From Streptomyces lydicus (GTDB lineage Bacteria; Actinomycetota; Actinomycetes; Streptomycetales; Streptomycetaceae), in NCBI RefSeq assembly GCF_001729485.1, contig NZ_CP017157.1, positions 1,674,001-1,738,000 of the forward strand: a stretch of 64,000 nucleotides of DNA, given 5' to 3'. Position 1 is the first letter of the stretch, and each line of letters opens with the position of its first letter. Below the pieces are notes generated by a model that was not told the DNA's origin, ran no database searches, and worked only from the letters and a program-made list of their open reading frames with translations. The position numbers were made by a program, and so were the translations under genes. Positions 32,961 through 41,870 of this stretch are shown in pieces.

Positions 32961-33614
32961 TCAGTGGGCCGTGCGGCGTTCCGGTCGCCGCATCAGGAAC
33001 GCCGCGGCCGAGCCGGCGGCGAAGAGGGCGACGACGGAGAGCGCGGTGCTCACCCAGGACGTACCGAGCCAGTGGCCGCCGAAGTAGCCGAGGCTGACGC
33101 TGTACGCGGCCCAGGCGAGGCCGGCCAGCGCGGACCAGGGGAGGAACTCGCGGACCGTGCGGTGGGCGACGCCGGCGCCCAGGCTGACCACGGAGCGCCC
33201 GGCGGGTGCGAAGCGGGCCAGTACGACGATGCCGCCACCGCCGCGGGTGAGCGCGGCGCCGAGTCGTTGCTGTGCCGCGGTCAGGCGGCGGGAGCGGCTG
33301 ATGGCCCGGTCGAAGCGGTCGCCGCCGCGCCAGGCGACCCGGTAGGCGACCATGTCGCCCAGCACCGAGGCGGTGGCCGCGCACACCACCAGGGAGAGCA
33401 TCTCGGCCAGGTGGGCGCCGCCGTGGACAGACGAGGTGACGTCGACGCCGCTGACGGCATCGGCCGCGGTACCGGTGCCGGCGGCCGTCGTGGCCGCGGC
33501 GATCACCAGGACCCCGCTCGGCAGGATCGGGACGAATACGTCGAGAACGATGGAGAGGCTGACGATCGCATAGACCCAAGGAGTGCCGCTGAGGGACCTC
33601 AGGCTTTCCAACAA
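32961..33614 (-). CDS. DedA-family (VTT domain) membrane protein
   Basis: 217 residues with about five membrane segments. The pattern DVFVPILPSGVLVIAAA, GDMVAYRVAWRGGDRFD and ARFAPAGRSVVSLGAGVAHRTVREFLPW fits the DedA/VTT fold, with the conserved FxPxGR region and its Arg. Such proteins flip lipids (for example undecaprenyl phosphate). The 282-bp stretch upstream of the methyltransferase holds no gene. Confidence 0.85.
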   Translation of the reverse strand: MLESLRSLSGTPWVYAIVSLSIVLDVFVPILPSGVLVIAAATTAAGTGTAADAVSGVDVTSSVHGGAHLAEMLSLVVCAATASVLGDMVAYRVAWRGGDRFDRAISRSRRLTAAQQRLGAALTRGGGGIVVLARFAPAGRSVVSLGAGVAHRTVREFLPWSALAGLAWAAYSVSLGYFGGHWLGTSWVSTALSVVALFAAGSAAAFLMRRPERRTAH

Positions 33615-33894
33615 CGTCCTTCTCCCGGTCCGAACCCCGCCGCGATGTCGCTCGGTGCGGCAGGGGCGGCTCTACAGCCATACAGCGTACGCCTGGCGTT
33701 CCGGGCTGGCGGCGGGGGGTGGAATGTGCCCGTTTGCCGGGCGGGAGGGTAGGGGAGCGGGGGGCGTCGGCGGGCTGAGGTGCGACCCCTGGGCGGCCTC
33801 CGTGGACGCGCCACGGCCCGTACGGGGCTGTGCCGTACGGGCCGTGGGTGGTGCATGCGGTCGTCGGGGTTGCCGGGCCGGGGCCCTGCTCCCG

Positions 33895-34359
33895 TCAGGC
33901 GGCGGAGGGCTCCCGCTGGGCGGCCAGGACCGTCTCCGGCTCGCTCGCGCCGAAGAAGACGCGGTCGAGGGCCCAGGCGCCGGGGCCGGTGAAGAACAGC
34001 AGCAGGAACGCCCAGCAGAACATCGCGGACGCCTCGCCGCCGTTCTGTATCGGCCACAGCGCGCTGCCCTGGTGAACGGAGAAGTACGCGTACGCCATCG
34101 AGCCGGAGCTGACCAGCGCCGCGGCGCGGGTGCCGAGGCCGAGCAGTACGAGGAGGCCGCCGGCGAGCTGGATCACCGCGGCGTACCAGCCCGGCCAGGC
34201 GCCGGTGGGGACGGTGCCGCCCTGGCCCATCGCGCCGCCGAGCACGCCGAAGAGCGAGGACGCGCCGTGGCAGGCGAAGAGCAGGCCGACGACCACGCGG
34301 AACAGTGCGAGCGCGTGCGGCGTGGCTCTCTGGGTGAACGAGTTGAGCGGTGTGGACAT
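33895..34359 (-). CDS. DoxX-family membrane protein
   Basis: 154 residues from ATG 34359. Four membrane helices: ALALFRVVVGLLFACHGASSLFG, WYAAVIQLAGGLLVLLGL, ALVSSGSMAYAYFSVHQ and ASAMFCWAFLLLFFTGPG. The FRVVVGLLF...HG start and GGLLVLLGLGTR are DoxX signatures. Possible redox or quinone-linked role. A DmdR/IdeR-like iron box lies 41 bp upstream of the ATG. Confidence 0.88.
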   Translation of the reverse strand: MSTPLNSFTQRATPHALALFRVVVGLLFACHGASSLFGVLGGAMGQGGTVPTGAWPGWYAAVIQLAGGLLVLLGLGTRAAALVSSGSMAYAYFSVHQGSALWPIQNGGEASAMFCWAFLLLFFTGPGAWALDRVFFGASEPETVLAAQREPSAA

Positions 34360-34399
34360 GTGGGGGCTCCTACGGCTGGGGACGAGTAGAACCGTAGGC

Positions 34400-34418
34400 A
34401 AAGGTTAGGGGTGCCTAA
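34400..34418 (-). promoter_or_regulatory. candidate iron box (DmdR/IdeR-type) upstream of doxX
   Basis: Read on the minus strand, TTAGGCACCCCTAACCTTT matches 12 of 19 positions of the actinobacterial iron box, including the TTAGG and CTAACCT blocks. It is placed in the doxX promoter. This would make doxX iron repressed. Similarity only. Confidence 0.5.
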
Positions 34419-34432
34419 CAGTGCTTGCAAGT

Positions 34433-36568
34433 TCAAGCTTTGGTCATATGGGGCCTTCGGCCCGAACCGGCCGGTGGCGACCCCGCCGTTCCTGTGCTCC
34501 CCACCGTTCCTGTACTCCCTACCGTTCCTGTGCTCCCCTCCGGCCCCACCGCACCCTCCGGCCCCGCCGCCCCCGCCGTCCCTCCGGCCCCCGCCGTCTC
34601 CACTGTCTCCGCCGTCTCCGCTGCCCCCGCCCCGCGGAGCGCCGCCCGCAGCGCCGCGCGGGCCACCGCGTCCGTATCGGCCAAGGTCACCGAACCCACC
34701 CCGGGACGCGCCCCGGCCGCCGTCACCCAGCGCACGCCCTCCGTCGGCACCCCCACCGCGAACCGCCGCGGGTGCGGCCGCCCGTCGGCCTCGACGAGGT
34801 GGTACGGGGCGGCGGACACATCGAGCCCCCCGGTCTGGTAACCGTCCACGGTGTGCGGCCGGCAGCCGCCGGCGGCCAGCAGTCCGGCCAGCAGCTCGTC
34901 CGCGGTGCGCCGCAGGTCCGGCTCCGGCAGCCGCGCCTCGATGAGCGCTGTCGCCGTCACCTCCGAGCCCGGCACGTCCGGGGAGTACGCCGTGAAACCG
35001 GGCCCCGCATCGTCTCCGTCGCCGCACCGGACCGCCATCCTGGGGCCGACCACTTCCAGCACCCCCGCCTCGATCAGCGCCGTCATCTCCGCTATCCGGC
35101 GCCCGGGCGGCCCGATGGACAGGAAGGCGTTCAGCGGGGTGTACCAGCGGTCCAGGTGATCGCGGCGGGACGCCCCGGCGACGCCGACGTGATCGACTAT
35201 CTGCCGCAGCTCGTTGCGCAGGTCCCGCAGGACGTCCAGGGCCGCCTTGACCGGGCCGGAGACGTTGCCCTGCCGGGCGTGCGCGAGGTCCGTACGCAGG
35301 TGGTCCAGCAGCCACTCCCGGAACGCGGTGCGGTCGGTGAACACCCGTCCCGAGTGCGGCCGGGAGAGCAGCTCCCAGTCCCAGCGTTCGGCGGGCGCGA
35401 TGCCGAAGGCGTCCAGGGCGGCCGTCTCCTCGGCACTGCGGTGCGCGCTGCCCAGGAAACGGTCCCGGAAGCGCAGGCGGCGCGCGTCCACCGGGCCGGC
35501 GGGCGGGCCGCCGGGTCCCGCGCCGTCCCTCTCCCGTCGCGCCAGCAGCGCCTCGTAGTAGACCGCCTCCACTTCCTTGGCCACCAGGGGCCAGACCTCC
35601 GCCAGGAAGTCGGGCAGCTCGCCGGCGTCGGCGCGCTTGCGGAACGCGGTGATCACGTCCGGTGTGAGCAGCAGCGGCAGATGGCGGCCGTGCGCGCCCT
35701 TCTCGTTGTCGCCGCGCGCGTGGTACGGAATCCCGCGCCGGGAGCCCGCGTACAGCCGCGGTTCGCGCCCGGAGGGCAGATACCTCAGCGCGCCGTCCGC
35801 GGCCGGTACGAACCGGCCGCCGCGGGCCGTCGTCAGCAGCGCCATGTGGTCGAAGAAGTTCAGGCCGAGACCGCGCAGCAGCACCGGGCGGCCCGGGGCC
35901 AGCGCCGCCAGCTCCGCGGTCAGGTCGGCGGGGTTGGCCGGCGGGAGGTAGTGCAGACCGTGCCCGGCGGCGTAGTCGGCCAGGCGTCGCTGCTCGGCGT
36001 CCGGCACGGTGGGCAGGTGTCCCTGGGCGAGCACCACCGCGCCCAGGCCGTCCAGCGTCCGCCCGTCGTCGAGGGCGAGCGACTGCGACCCGTCCGGCGC
36101 CTCGGACAGCCGCGCCGCGCGGGCCCTGTGCGGTACGACGGTCACCTCCTGGGGCGCGGTGCGCACCGTGTGGTGGAAGACCCACTCCAGATAGCGGCCG
36201 TACAGCGCGCGCCCCGGATAGGCGTCCGGTCCGACGTCACACCCCTCCCAGTCGTGCAGGCTCGGCCCCGTACGGATCGGTCCCGCGCACTCCACGCTCG
36301 CGTCGGTGAACAGCGTGACCTGCGACGCCACGGTGTTCATCAGCAGCTCGGGCGGCTGGGCGGTGCGCCAGACCCGGCCGGCGCCGGGCGGGGCGGGGTC
36401 GATGACATGGACGGTCAGGCGGGCGCCGGGGGCGAGTTCGGCCGCCGAGGCGCAGATCCGCTCCAGCACACTCGTGCCACGCGGTCCCGCGCCGACGACG
36501 GCGATGCCGAGGGTGCCGATGCCGAGCGGTGGGCGGGGACGGCGGTCGGCGAGGTGGTCGGCTGCCAA
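34433..36568 (-). CDS. FAD/NAD(P)-binding protein, large
   Basis: 711 residues. The FAD-binding start is LGIAVVGAGPRGTSVLERI, then GAGRVWRTAQPPELLMNTV. A second dinucleotide-like segment LDGLGAVVLAQGHLPTV occurs near 175, and a third near LLRGLGLNFFDHMALL. This is the layout of the FAD-NAD(P)-binding family (PF13454 type). The last about 75 residues are low-complexity Gly/Ala/Thr/Ser (GSTGTVGSTGTVGSTGTAG), encoded by DNA repeats. Enzymatic partner unknown; an N-hydroxylase or oxidoreductase is possible. Confidence 0.85.
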   Translation of the reverse strand: MAADHLADRRPRPPLGIGTLGIAVVGAGPRGTSVLERICASAAELAPGARLTVHVIDPAPPGAGRVWRTAQPPELLMNTVASQVTLFTDASVECAGPIRTGPSLHDWEGCDVGPDAYPGRALYGRYLEWVFHHTVRTAPQEVTVVPHRARAARLSEAPDGSQSLALDDGRTLDGLGAVVLAQGHLPTVPDAEQRRLADYAAGHGLHYLPPANPADLTAELAALAPGRPVLLRGLGLNFFDHMALLTTARGGRFVPAADGALRYLPSGREPRLYAGSRRGIPYHARGDNEKGAHGRHLPLLLTPDVITAFRKRADAGELPDFLAEVWPLVAKEVEAVYYEALLARRERDGAGPGGPPAGPVDARRLRFRDRFLGSAHRSAEETAALDAFGIAPAERWDWELLSRPHSGRVFTDRTAFREWLLDHLRTDLAHARQGNVSGPVKAALDVLRDLRNELRQIVDHVGVAGASRRDHLDRWYTPLNAFLSIGPPGRRIAEMTALIEAGVLEVVGPRMAVRCGDGDDAGPGFTAYSPDVPGSEVTATALIEARLPEPDLRRTADELLAGLLAAGGCRPHTVDGYQTGGLDVSAAPYHLVEADGRPHPRRFAVGVPTEGVRWVTAAGARPGVGSVTLADTDAVARAALRAALRGAGAAETAETVETAGAGGTAGAAGPEGAVGPEGSTGTVGSTGTVGSTGTAGSPPAGSGRRPHMTKA

Positions 36569-36767
36569 GAGGGGCTCTCCCTGGGGCGGGCGGACGGCCG
36601 GCGCGGGGCGCCGGCAGCCCTACAGGTGGGGCGACGGGCAAACGTGCGCCCCATCATCACTGCCGCACCCGCCCGAGCGGCACCCGGGTGGGCCGGGGAA
36701 CACGCCACATCGGACGGGCGTACACGCCGTGTCAGAAGGTGGGTCGGGAGGTGGGTCAGAAGGCGTG

Positions 36768-38513
36768 TCAGGAGGCGGGGCGGGAAGCGCCACCTTCCGT
36801 ACCGGACAACCCGTCCCGCCAGACCCTGACGAGCCGGACATCGTCCGACCCGTCCCGATGGGCCTGATCGAGTACGAGATGCGCGGTACGGCCCGCCAGC
36901 GTCAGCGTCATCAGCTGGTTGCCGAACCAAGGGCCGCCCGTACGCCGCCACTTCACGGGCGGCCGGCCCAGCCGCCCGTGCCGCGCCAGCAGCGTCCCCA
37001 GCCGGCGGCCGGTCCGGCTCCAGCCGAAGCGGAATCCGGCCTGCAACGAGCCGGGAATGCTGTTGTGGACGGGGGAGCAGGTCAGCTGCAACACCCGGCT
37101 CGTGGGCCGCGGTCCGGTGCCGCGCCAGTGCGGCTCCGCCACGTACGCGTGGTGCACGTCCCCGGACAGCACACACACCGTCGCCGGGGCGTCCGGGCCG
37201 GAGCCGGCCTCCGCGATCAGCTCGGTGAGCGCGGTGAACGAGGCGGGGAACGCCGCCCAGTGCTCCAAGTCGGCCCGCTGACGCAGGAATTCGCTGATCC
37301 GCGCCCAACGGGGGCCGCGTTCGCCGGCGCACAGCGCGGCGTTCCAGCCCTCGGCGGCGTGGATGAGGTGCGGCATCAGCCAGGGCAGCGAACTGCCGAG
37401 CAGCAGGTGGTCGTAGTCGCCCCGCCCGTCCAGCACGGCCTGCCGCAGCCATTCGCCCTCGGCCTTGTCGAGCATCGCGCGGCCGCCCTCGTCGAGGACG
37501 CGGGTGGCGCGGGTGTCGATCATGACCAGGCGCACCCGCCCGAAGTCGCGGCGGTAGCTCCAGCGTGCGCACTCGGGACGTGCCTCCGCCTCGGTCGCGA
37601 ACTCCCGCACCAGGTCCGTGCCGTCGCCCGCCGCCCGTACCCGGCCGTACAACTCGTCCGCGGCCAGTTCTGCGGGCGAGAGGTTGCCCAGGTGCTGGTG
37701 CACCCAGTACGACATCAGCCCGCCCACTATCCGCTCGTGCCACCAGGAGGTCGCCCGCATCCGGGCGACCCAGGCGGCGGAGGTGTTCCAGTCGTCGATC
37801 ACGTCGTGATCGTCGAAGATCATGCAGCTGGGGACCGTGGACAGCAGCCAGCGGACCTCCGGGTCGAGCCAGGATTCGTAGTAGAGGTGGGTGTACTCCG
37901 CGTAGTCGGCGACCTGCTTCCACGGGGGTTCGGTGACGTCCCGGCGATCGGCCAGCACCCGCGCGGTCGCCTCGGAGGTCTGGTCGGCGTAGACCTGGTC
38001 GCCCAGCAGCAGCAGGACGTCCGGACGCCGGCGGCCGGGATCGGCGGCCAGGGTGGCGGCGAGGGTGTCCAGGGCGTCCGGCCCGACCGGGTCGTGCGCG
38101 GCCCGCGACGGCGTCGCCGACCAGCGGCAGGAGCCGAAGGCGATGCTCAGGGAGCCCTCCCCGTTCGGGGAGCCTTCCCCGTTCAGGGAGCCCTCCCCGG
38201 AAGCGGGCAGGGTGCGGATCGTGCTCTCGGGGAAGCGGTCGCCGGGGGGCGGCCAGACCTTCTCCCGGTCACCGTCGGCCGGTGTTCCCGGCTCGCTCAG
38301 CAGGACCTGGTAGGGCGTCTCGCTGCCGGACGTCAGGCCGGTCACCGGGACCAGCGCGTAGTGGTGCCCGGCCACCTGCCAGGTGCGTTCCGTGCCGCCC
38401 GCCCCGTCCCCGCAGCGGATGGTCACGTCGCAGGGGCGGTCGGTCTCCACCCACACCGTCGCGCTGTCCGCGCCCACGTACCGCAGCAGCGGCCCCAAGC
38501 GCAGTCCGGCCAT
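36768..38513 (-). CDS. PhoD-like phosphodiesterase/alkaline phosphatase D
   Basis: 581 residues. Metallophosphatase motifs occur in order: SIAFGSCRWS, LLLLGDQVYADQTSE, IFDDHDVIDDW, LSGDVHHAYVAEPHW. The N-terminal about 110 residues form a beta domain as in PhoD. No twin-arginine signal is seen, so unlike secreted PhoD this is a cytoplasmic member. A small internal repeat GEGSLNGEGSPNGEGS marks the domain boundary. It likely hydrolyses phosphodiesters with Fe/Ca. Confidence 0.9.
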   Translation of the reverse strand: MAGLRLGPLLRYVGADSATVWVETDRPCDVTIRCGDGAGGTERTWQVAGHHYALVPVTGLTSGSETPYQVLLSEPGTPADGDREKVWPPPGDRFPESTIRTLPASGEGSLNGEGSPNGEGSLSIAFGSCRWSATPSRAAHDPVGPDALDTLAATLAADPGRRRPDVLLLLGDQVYADQTSEATARVLADRRDVTEPPWKQVADYAEYTHLYYESWLDPEVRWLLSTVPSCMIFDDHDVIDDWNTSAAWVARMRATSWWHERIVGGLMSYWVHQHLGNLSPAELAADELYGRVRAAGDGTDLVREFATEAEARPECARWSYRRDFGRVRLVMIDTRATRVLDEGGRAMLDKAEGEWLRQAVLDGRGDYDHLLLGSSLPWLMPHLIHAAEGWNAALCAGERGPRWARISEFLRQRADLEHWAAFPASFTALTELIAEAGSGPDAPATVCVLSGDVHHAYVAEPHWRGTGPRPTSRVLQLTCSPVHNSIPGSLQAGFRFGWSRTGRRLGTLLARHGRLGRPPVKWRRTGGPWFGNQLMTLTLAGRTAHLVLDQAHRDGSDDVRLVRVWRDGLSGTEGGASRPAS

Positions 38514-38590
38514 CGGCGCCTCCCGTCGTCGTGCTCAGAGGATAGGAGCAGGGGGGCGCGCGGGGGTGCGGGAGTGGCGGGGGCCACGGA

Positions 38591-38647
38591 ATGCCTGGGG
38601 TACGGCGGGATGCCTGGGCTACGGCGGTACGCCTGGGGTGCGGCGGG
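38591..38647. repeat. 19-bp tandem repeat, three copies
   Basis: ATGCCTGGGGTACGGCGGG, ATGCCTGGGCTACGGCGGT and ACGCCTGGGGTGCGGCGGG in tandem in the 280-bp gap between the phosphatase start and the HNH gene end. No gene here. Confidence 0.65.
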
Positions 38648-38793
38648 ACATGCGCGCGCCCGCCAGCCGGTGGCTGCCGGTCGGCGGGCGCGGTGTCCGG
38701 AGGGCGGGCTTCCGGAGGGTGCGGGTCTCCGGGACGCCTGCCCGGACGGACGCTTCCGGGAAGGGAGCGGGTCCTAGGACGGGAGTCCGGGGA

Positions 38794-39450
38794 TCAGCAC
38801 GCGTCCAGGATCTTCTTCAGTGCGGCCTTCTCCGCGGAGTCGGCGGTCATGCCGTACACGTGCTTGACCCACACCCACATCCGGGCGTACTCGCAGTGGT
38901 ACGAAGCCTTCGGCGGCAGCCACTTGGCGGGGTCCTTGTCGCCCTTCTCCTGGTTGACGTTGTCGGTGACGGCGATCAGCTGGGAGTGCGTCAGGTCGTT
39001 GGCGAGCTCCTGACGGCGCGCGGTGGTCCACTGCGCGGCACCGGACTTCCACGCCTCCGACAGCGGTACGACGTGGTCGATGTCGAGGTCGTCCGCCTTC
39101 GTCCAGGTCGCGCCGTCATAGGCGGAGACCCAGGTGCCGCTGGTCGCCGCACAGCTGCCGTCCTGCTGGACGTTGGTGCCGTCGCGCTTGAGCACCACCT
39201 CGCGGGTGTTGCAGCCGTTCCCCTGGTCGATCCAGTGCGGGAACTTGTCGCGGCTGTAGCCGTCCTGCGGCCCCTCGGGCTGCTCCTTGATCTCGGTGAG
39301 GTACGTCCGTGCGGTGGCCGCGCTCGGCGGGCTGGGCGGTGCTGCCTGCGCGGACTGGCCGCTGAGCACCAGCGTGCAGAACAGGGCCGCGGCGGAACCC
39401 GCGGCGACGGAAACTCGACGCGCGTAGACCTTCGACATGGCCTTTGCCAT
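38794..39450 (-). CDS. secreted HNH nuclease (GmrSD/DUF1524-type)
   Basis: 218 residues. A Sec signal is seen (KVYARRVSVAAGSAAALFCT...QSAQA, cleavage near residue 36). The mature part has LDIDHVVPLSEAW, the HNH His-Val-Pro-Leu active-site strand, then NDLTHSQLIAVTDNVNQEKGDKDPAKW and a Cys/His pair YHCEYARMWVWVKHVYG, as in secreted DUF1524-type nucleases of Streptomyces. It probably degrades extracellular DNA for nutrition or competition. Confidence 0.9.
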   Translation of the reverse strand: MAKAMSKVYARRVSVAAGSAAALFCTLVLSGQSAQAAPPSPPSAATARTYLTEIKEQPEGPQDGYSRDKFPHWIDQGNGCNTREVVLKRDGTNVQQDGSCAATSGTWVSAYDGATWTKADDLDIDHVVPLSEAWKSGAAQWTTARRQELANDLTHSQLIAVTDNVNQEKGDKDPAKWLPPKASYHCEYARMWVWVKHVYGMTADSAEKAALKKILDAC

Positions 39451-39660
39451 CGGAACTCCCTTGAAGTGGGGGGAAGTTGACCTGTCGGTGCGCGCCCCAT
39501 GATGGCGACGTGGGGTTGCCGTGGGGTGGGCACCAGGTAACAGAGTGACGACATGCTCACGTCAGTTCAAGGGGTTGACGGGGCGCCATATGTGCGCAAT
39601 AGCACTCCGGTTGACCCGCTCCGGCGCCTGCGCCCCCGCTTCCCGCCCTACAGTGAGCCC

Positions 39661-40419
39661 GTGCTGCTGCCGGTCAACGCCACCCTCGGGGTCGTCCTCG
39701 CCGTCCTGCTCGCCGCCGCCGTGACCGTTGCCGCACTGGCCCACCTCGGGCACGGCCGGGCCATCGCCCTCGCCGGGCTGCGCGCGGCCGTACAACTCGC
39801 CGCCGTCTCCTACCTCATCGGCTGGGTGGTGCACGCCCTGCCCTGGCTGGTCTGCTTCCTCCTGCTGATGTTCGCGGTCGCGGTACGCACCGCCGGGCGC
39901 CGGATCACCCAGAACCGCACCTGGTGGTGGGCCGCCGCACCGATCGCCGTCGGGGTCGCCCCGGTCGTCGGCCTGCTCCTGGCCACCGGCCTGCTGCCAC
40001 CCCGCGGACTCACCCTCATCCCCGTCACCGGCATCCTCATCGGCGGTGCGCTGACCGCCACCGTGCTGGGCGGACGGCGGGCGCTGGACGAGCTGGAGAC
40101 CCGGCGCGGCGAGTTCGAGGCGGGGCTCGCGCTCGGCCTGCTGGACCGTGACGCACGCATGGAGGTGGCCCGTCCGGCCGCGTCGGACGCACTGCTGCCG
40201 GGGCTCGACCAGACCCGGACTGTGGGGTTGGTCACGCTCCCCGGGGCGTTCGTCGGCATGCTGCTGGGCGGCGCCTCGCCCGTACAGGCCGGGGCGGTGC
40301 AGCTGTTCGTGCTGGTCGCGCTGCTGGCGGTGCAGGCGGCGGCGTGCGCGGTGGTACTGGAGCTGGTCGCGCGCGGGCGACTGCACCGCGTACCCTTGAG
40401 GACAGCAGAAGGGGAGTAG
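39661..40419 (+). CDS. fetB: FetB-type (UPF0014) ABC transporter permease
   Basis: 252 residues from GTG 39661 (VLLPVNATLGVVLAVLLAA). About seven membrane spans. ALAGLRAAVQLAAVSYLIGW, LTLIPVTGILIGGALTATVLG and GLVTLPGAFVGMLLGGASPV are UPF0014/FetB blocks. In E. coli FetAB exports iron. No fetA ATPase is adjacent, so it may be encoded elsewhere. The open frame extends upstream to 39553, but the extra residues are not membrane-like. The stop codon lies inside the riboswitch at 40405. Confidence 0.88.
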   Translation: MLLPVNATLGVVLAVLLAAAVTVAALAHLGHGRAIALAGLRAAVQLAAVSYLIGWVVHALPWLVCFLLLMFAVAVRTAGRRITQNRTWWWAAAPIAVGVAPVVGLLLATGLLPPRGLTLIPVTGILIGGALTATVLGGRRALDELETRRGEFEAGLALGLLDRDARMEVARPAASDALLPGLDQTRTVGLVTLPGAFVGMLLGGASPVQAGAVQLFVLVALLAVQAAACAVVLELVARGRLHRVPLRTAEGE

Positions 40420-40570
40420 CTCTCTGCCGGACCGTCGACATACTGCCCGCCCACCCGTCGCCCGACCACCGCCCCTGGTGGAACGCGCTTCGCGCGTACA
40501 GATGGGATTGGCGGGCCGGCGCCCGGAGCGCGATGCGGAGACGCAGCGCGCCAGCGAGACCTTCGGCCGC
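40405..40570 (+). promoter_or_regulatory. yybP-ykoY-type manganese riboswitch (candidate)
   Basis: The 5' block AAGGGGAGTAGCTCTC (40409-40424) and the 3' block CAGCGAGACCTTCGGCCG (about 40552-40569) match the conserved strands that form the Mn2+ pocket in yybP-ykoY RNAs, about 140 nt apart with pairing sequence between. It precedes the TMEM165/GDT1 gene, a known target class, by 81 bp. The fetB stop codon TAG is part of the 5' block, so the two genes share bases. Confidence 0.75.
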
Positions 40571-40650
40571 AGTGTTTGACGCTGCCGTGCCGAAGCGACC
40601 CTTTCCCGGGCCCTTTTGGTGCGGCCCGACAGATCGAGGTATTCCGCCCC

Positions 40651-41232
40651 GTGTTCAGTTTCACCGTCGCCGCCGTCGTCTTCGGCGTCATCTTCCTTGC
40701 CGAACTGCCCGACAAGACCGCCCTCGCCGGCCTGATGCTCGGCACCCGTTACCGCGCCTCGTACGTCTTCGTCGGCGTCGCGGCGGCCTTCCTCGTGCAC
40801 GTGGCGCTCGCGATCGCCGCGGGCAGCGTGCTGACGCTGCTTCCGCACCGTGTCGTCCAGGCCGTGGTCGGCGTGCTCTTCCTGGCGGGTGCCGCCGTGC
40901 TGCTGTTCAAGAAGGACGACGACGAGGAAGAGGTGAAGAAGCCCGCGGACCAGAGCTTCTGGAAGGTGGCCGGGGCGGGCTTCACGATGATCCTGGTCGC
41001 CGAGTTCGGCGATCTGACCCAGATCATGACCGCGAACCTCGCCGCCCGTTACGACGACCCCGTCTCGGTCGGCGTGGGCGCCGTACTGGCCCTGTGGGCC
41101 GTGGCCGGCCTGGGCATCCTCGGCGGCCGCACCCTGATGAAGTACGTCCCCCTCAAGCTCATCACCAAGATCGCGGCGGCCGTGATGGCGCTGCTGGCGG
41201 CCTTCAGCCTGTACGAGGCGATCGCGGGCTGA
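40651..41232 (+). CDS. TMEM165/GDT1-family cation transporter
   Basis: 193 residues from GTG 40651. Two inverted repeats each carry the family motif: ELPDKT near residue 18 and EFGDLT near residue 120, each flanked by membrane helices, with an acidic loop DDDEEEVKK between. The family exports Mn2+ (or Ca2+). The first motif has Pro where Gly is usual. The upstream yybP-ykoY-type riboswitch supports Mn2+ detoxification. Confidence 0.9.
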   Translation: MFSFTVAAVVFGVIFLAELPDKTALAGLMLGTRYRASYVFVGVAAAFLVHVALAIAAGSVLTLLPHRVVQAVVGVLFLAGAAVLLFKKDDDEEEVKKPADQSFWKVAGAGFTMILVAEFGDLTQIMTANLAARYDDPVSVGVGAVLALWAVAGLGILGGRTLMKYVPLKLITKIAAAVMALLAAFSLYEAIAG

Positions 41233-41389
41233 GGGGCGCCGTGCGGGTGGGCCGGCGGGGGATGGTGGCTGCCGGCTGAGGGGTGCTGCGGGGAGGGGCC
41301 GAGGCGGGCCGCGGGGGTGGGCTGAGGCGCGCCGGCGATTGGGGGCTGCCAGGTTTTTGCGCCTGCGGATGTGTTCTTCCGGCCGCCCA

Positions 41390-41760
41390 GGTTTTCCCCG
41401 CTGCCGGGTTGCCCCTGCTGCTCGGGTTTTCCCTGCTGCTCAGGTTTTCCCGCTGCTCAGGTTTTCCCCGCCGTCCAGGTTTTTCCCCGCCGCCCACCCC
41501 CCTTCGGGGGGTGGGCGGGTCTGGTGCGGAGGGGAGGCCAACGCTTCGGCCGTGGCCCGAGGACAAACGGCCGGGCCGGTCGCGGCCCAGGGCCAGGTCC
41601 CGGGCCGTTGTCGGGTCCCGGGCCGGCGTCAGGCCCAGGTCACAGGCGGTTGTCAGGTCCCGGGCCACGGCCAGGGCCAGGGCCAGGCCCCAAGCCGTTG
41701 TCAGGTCCCGGGCCACAGAGCCAGGGCCAGGTGCCGGGTCAGAACCAGGTCCCAGAGACA
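41390..41760. repeat. tandem repeats between the TMEM165 and HAD genes
   Basis: First block (about 41390-41490): five to six units of CAGGTTTTCCCCGCTGCT. Second block (about 41580-41760): repeats of GTCAGGTCCCGGGCCAC and GGGCCA. The rest of 41233-41870 has no gene. Long in-frame ORFs here are repeat artefacts. Confidence 0.6.
41491..41517. terminator. UUCG-loop hairpin between convergent genes
   Basis: CGCCCACCCCC pairs with GGGGGTGGGCG in an 11-bp stem closed by C(TTCG)G, the very stable tetraloop. It lies between the convergent TMEM165 and HAD genes; a likely bidirectional terminator. Confidence 0.75.
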
Positions 41761-41870
41761 TAGCCAGGCCCGGTCCGGGCCGGGCCCCGGGGGCAAACGA
41801 CCGGGGCCACGAGCCCCGGTTGGTGCGAGCGGCCGGGTCCACGAGCCCCGGTTCGTGCGAGCGGCTCGGC

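Noticed and set aside
31434..33752. 772-codon plus-strand open frame
   Set aside because: Shadow of the methyltransferase and DedA genes.
36306..38777. 823-codon plus-strand open frame
   Set aside because: Shadow of the FAD/NAD(P) and PhoD genes; Arg/Gly/Pro rich without motifs.
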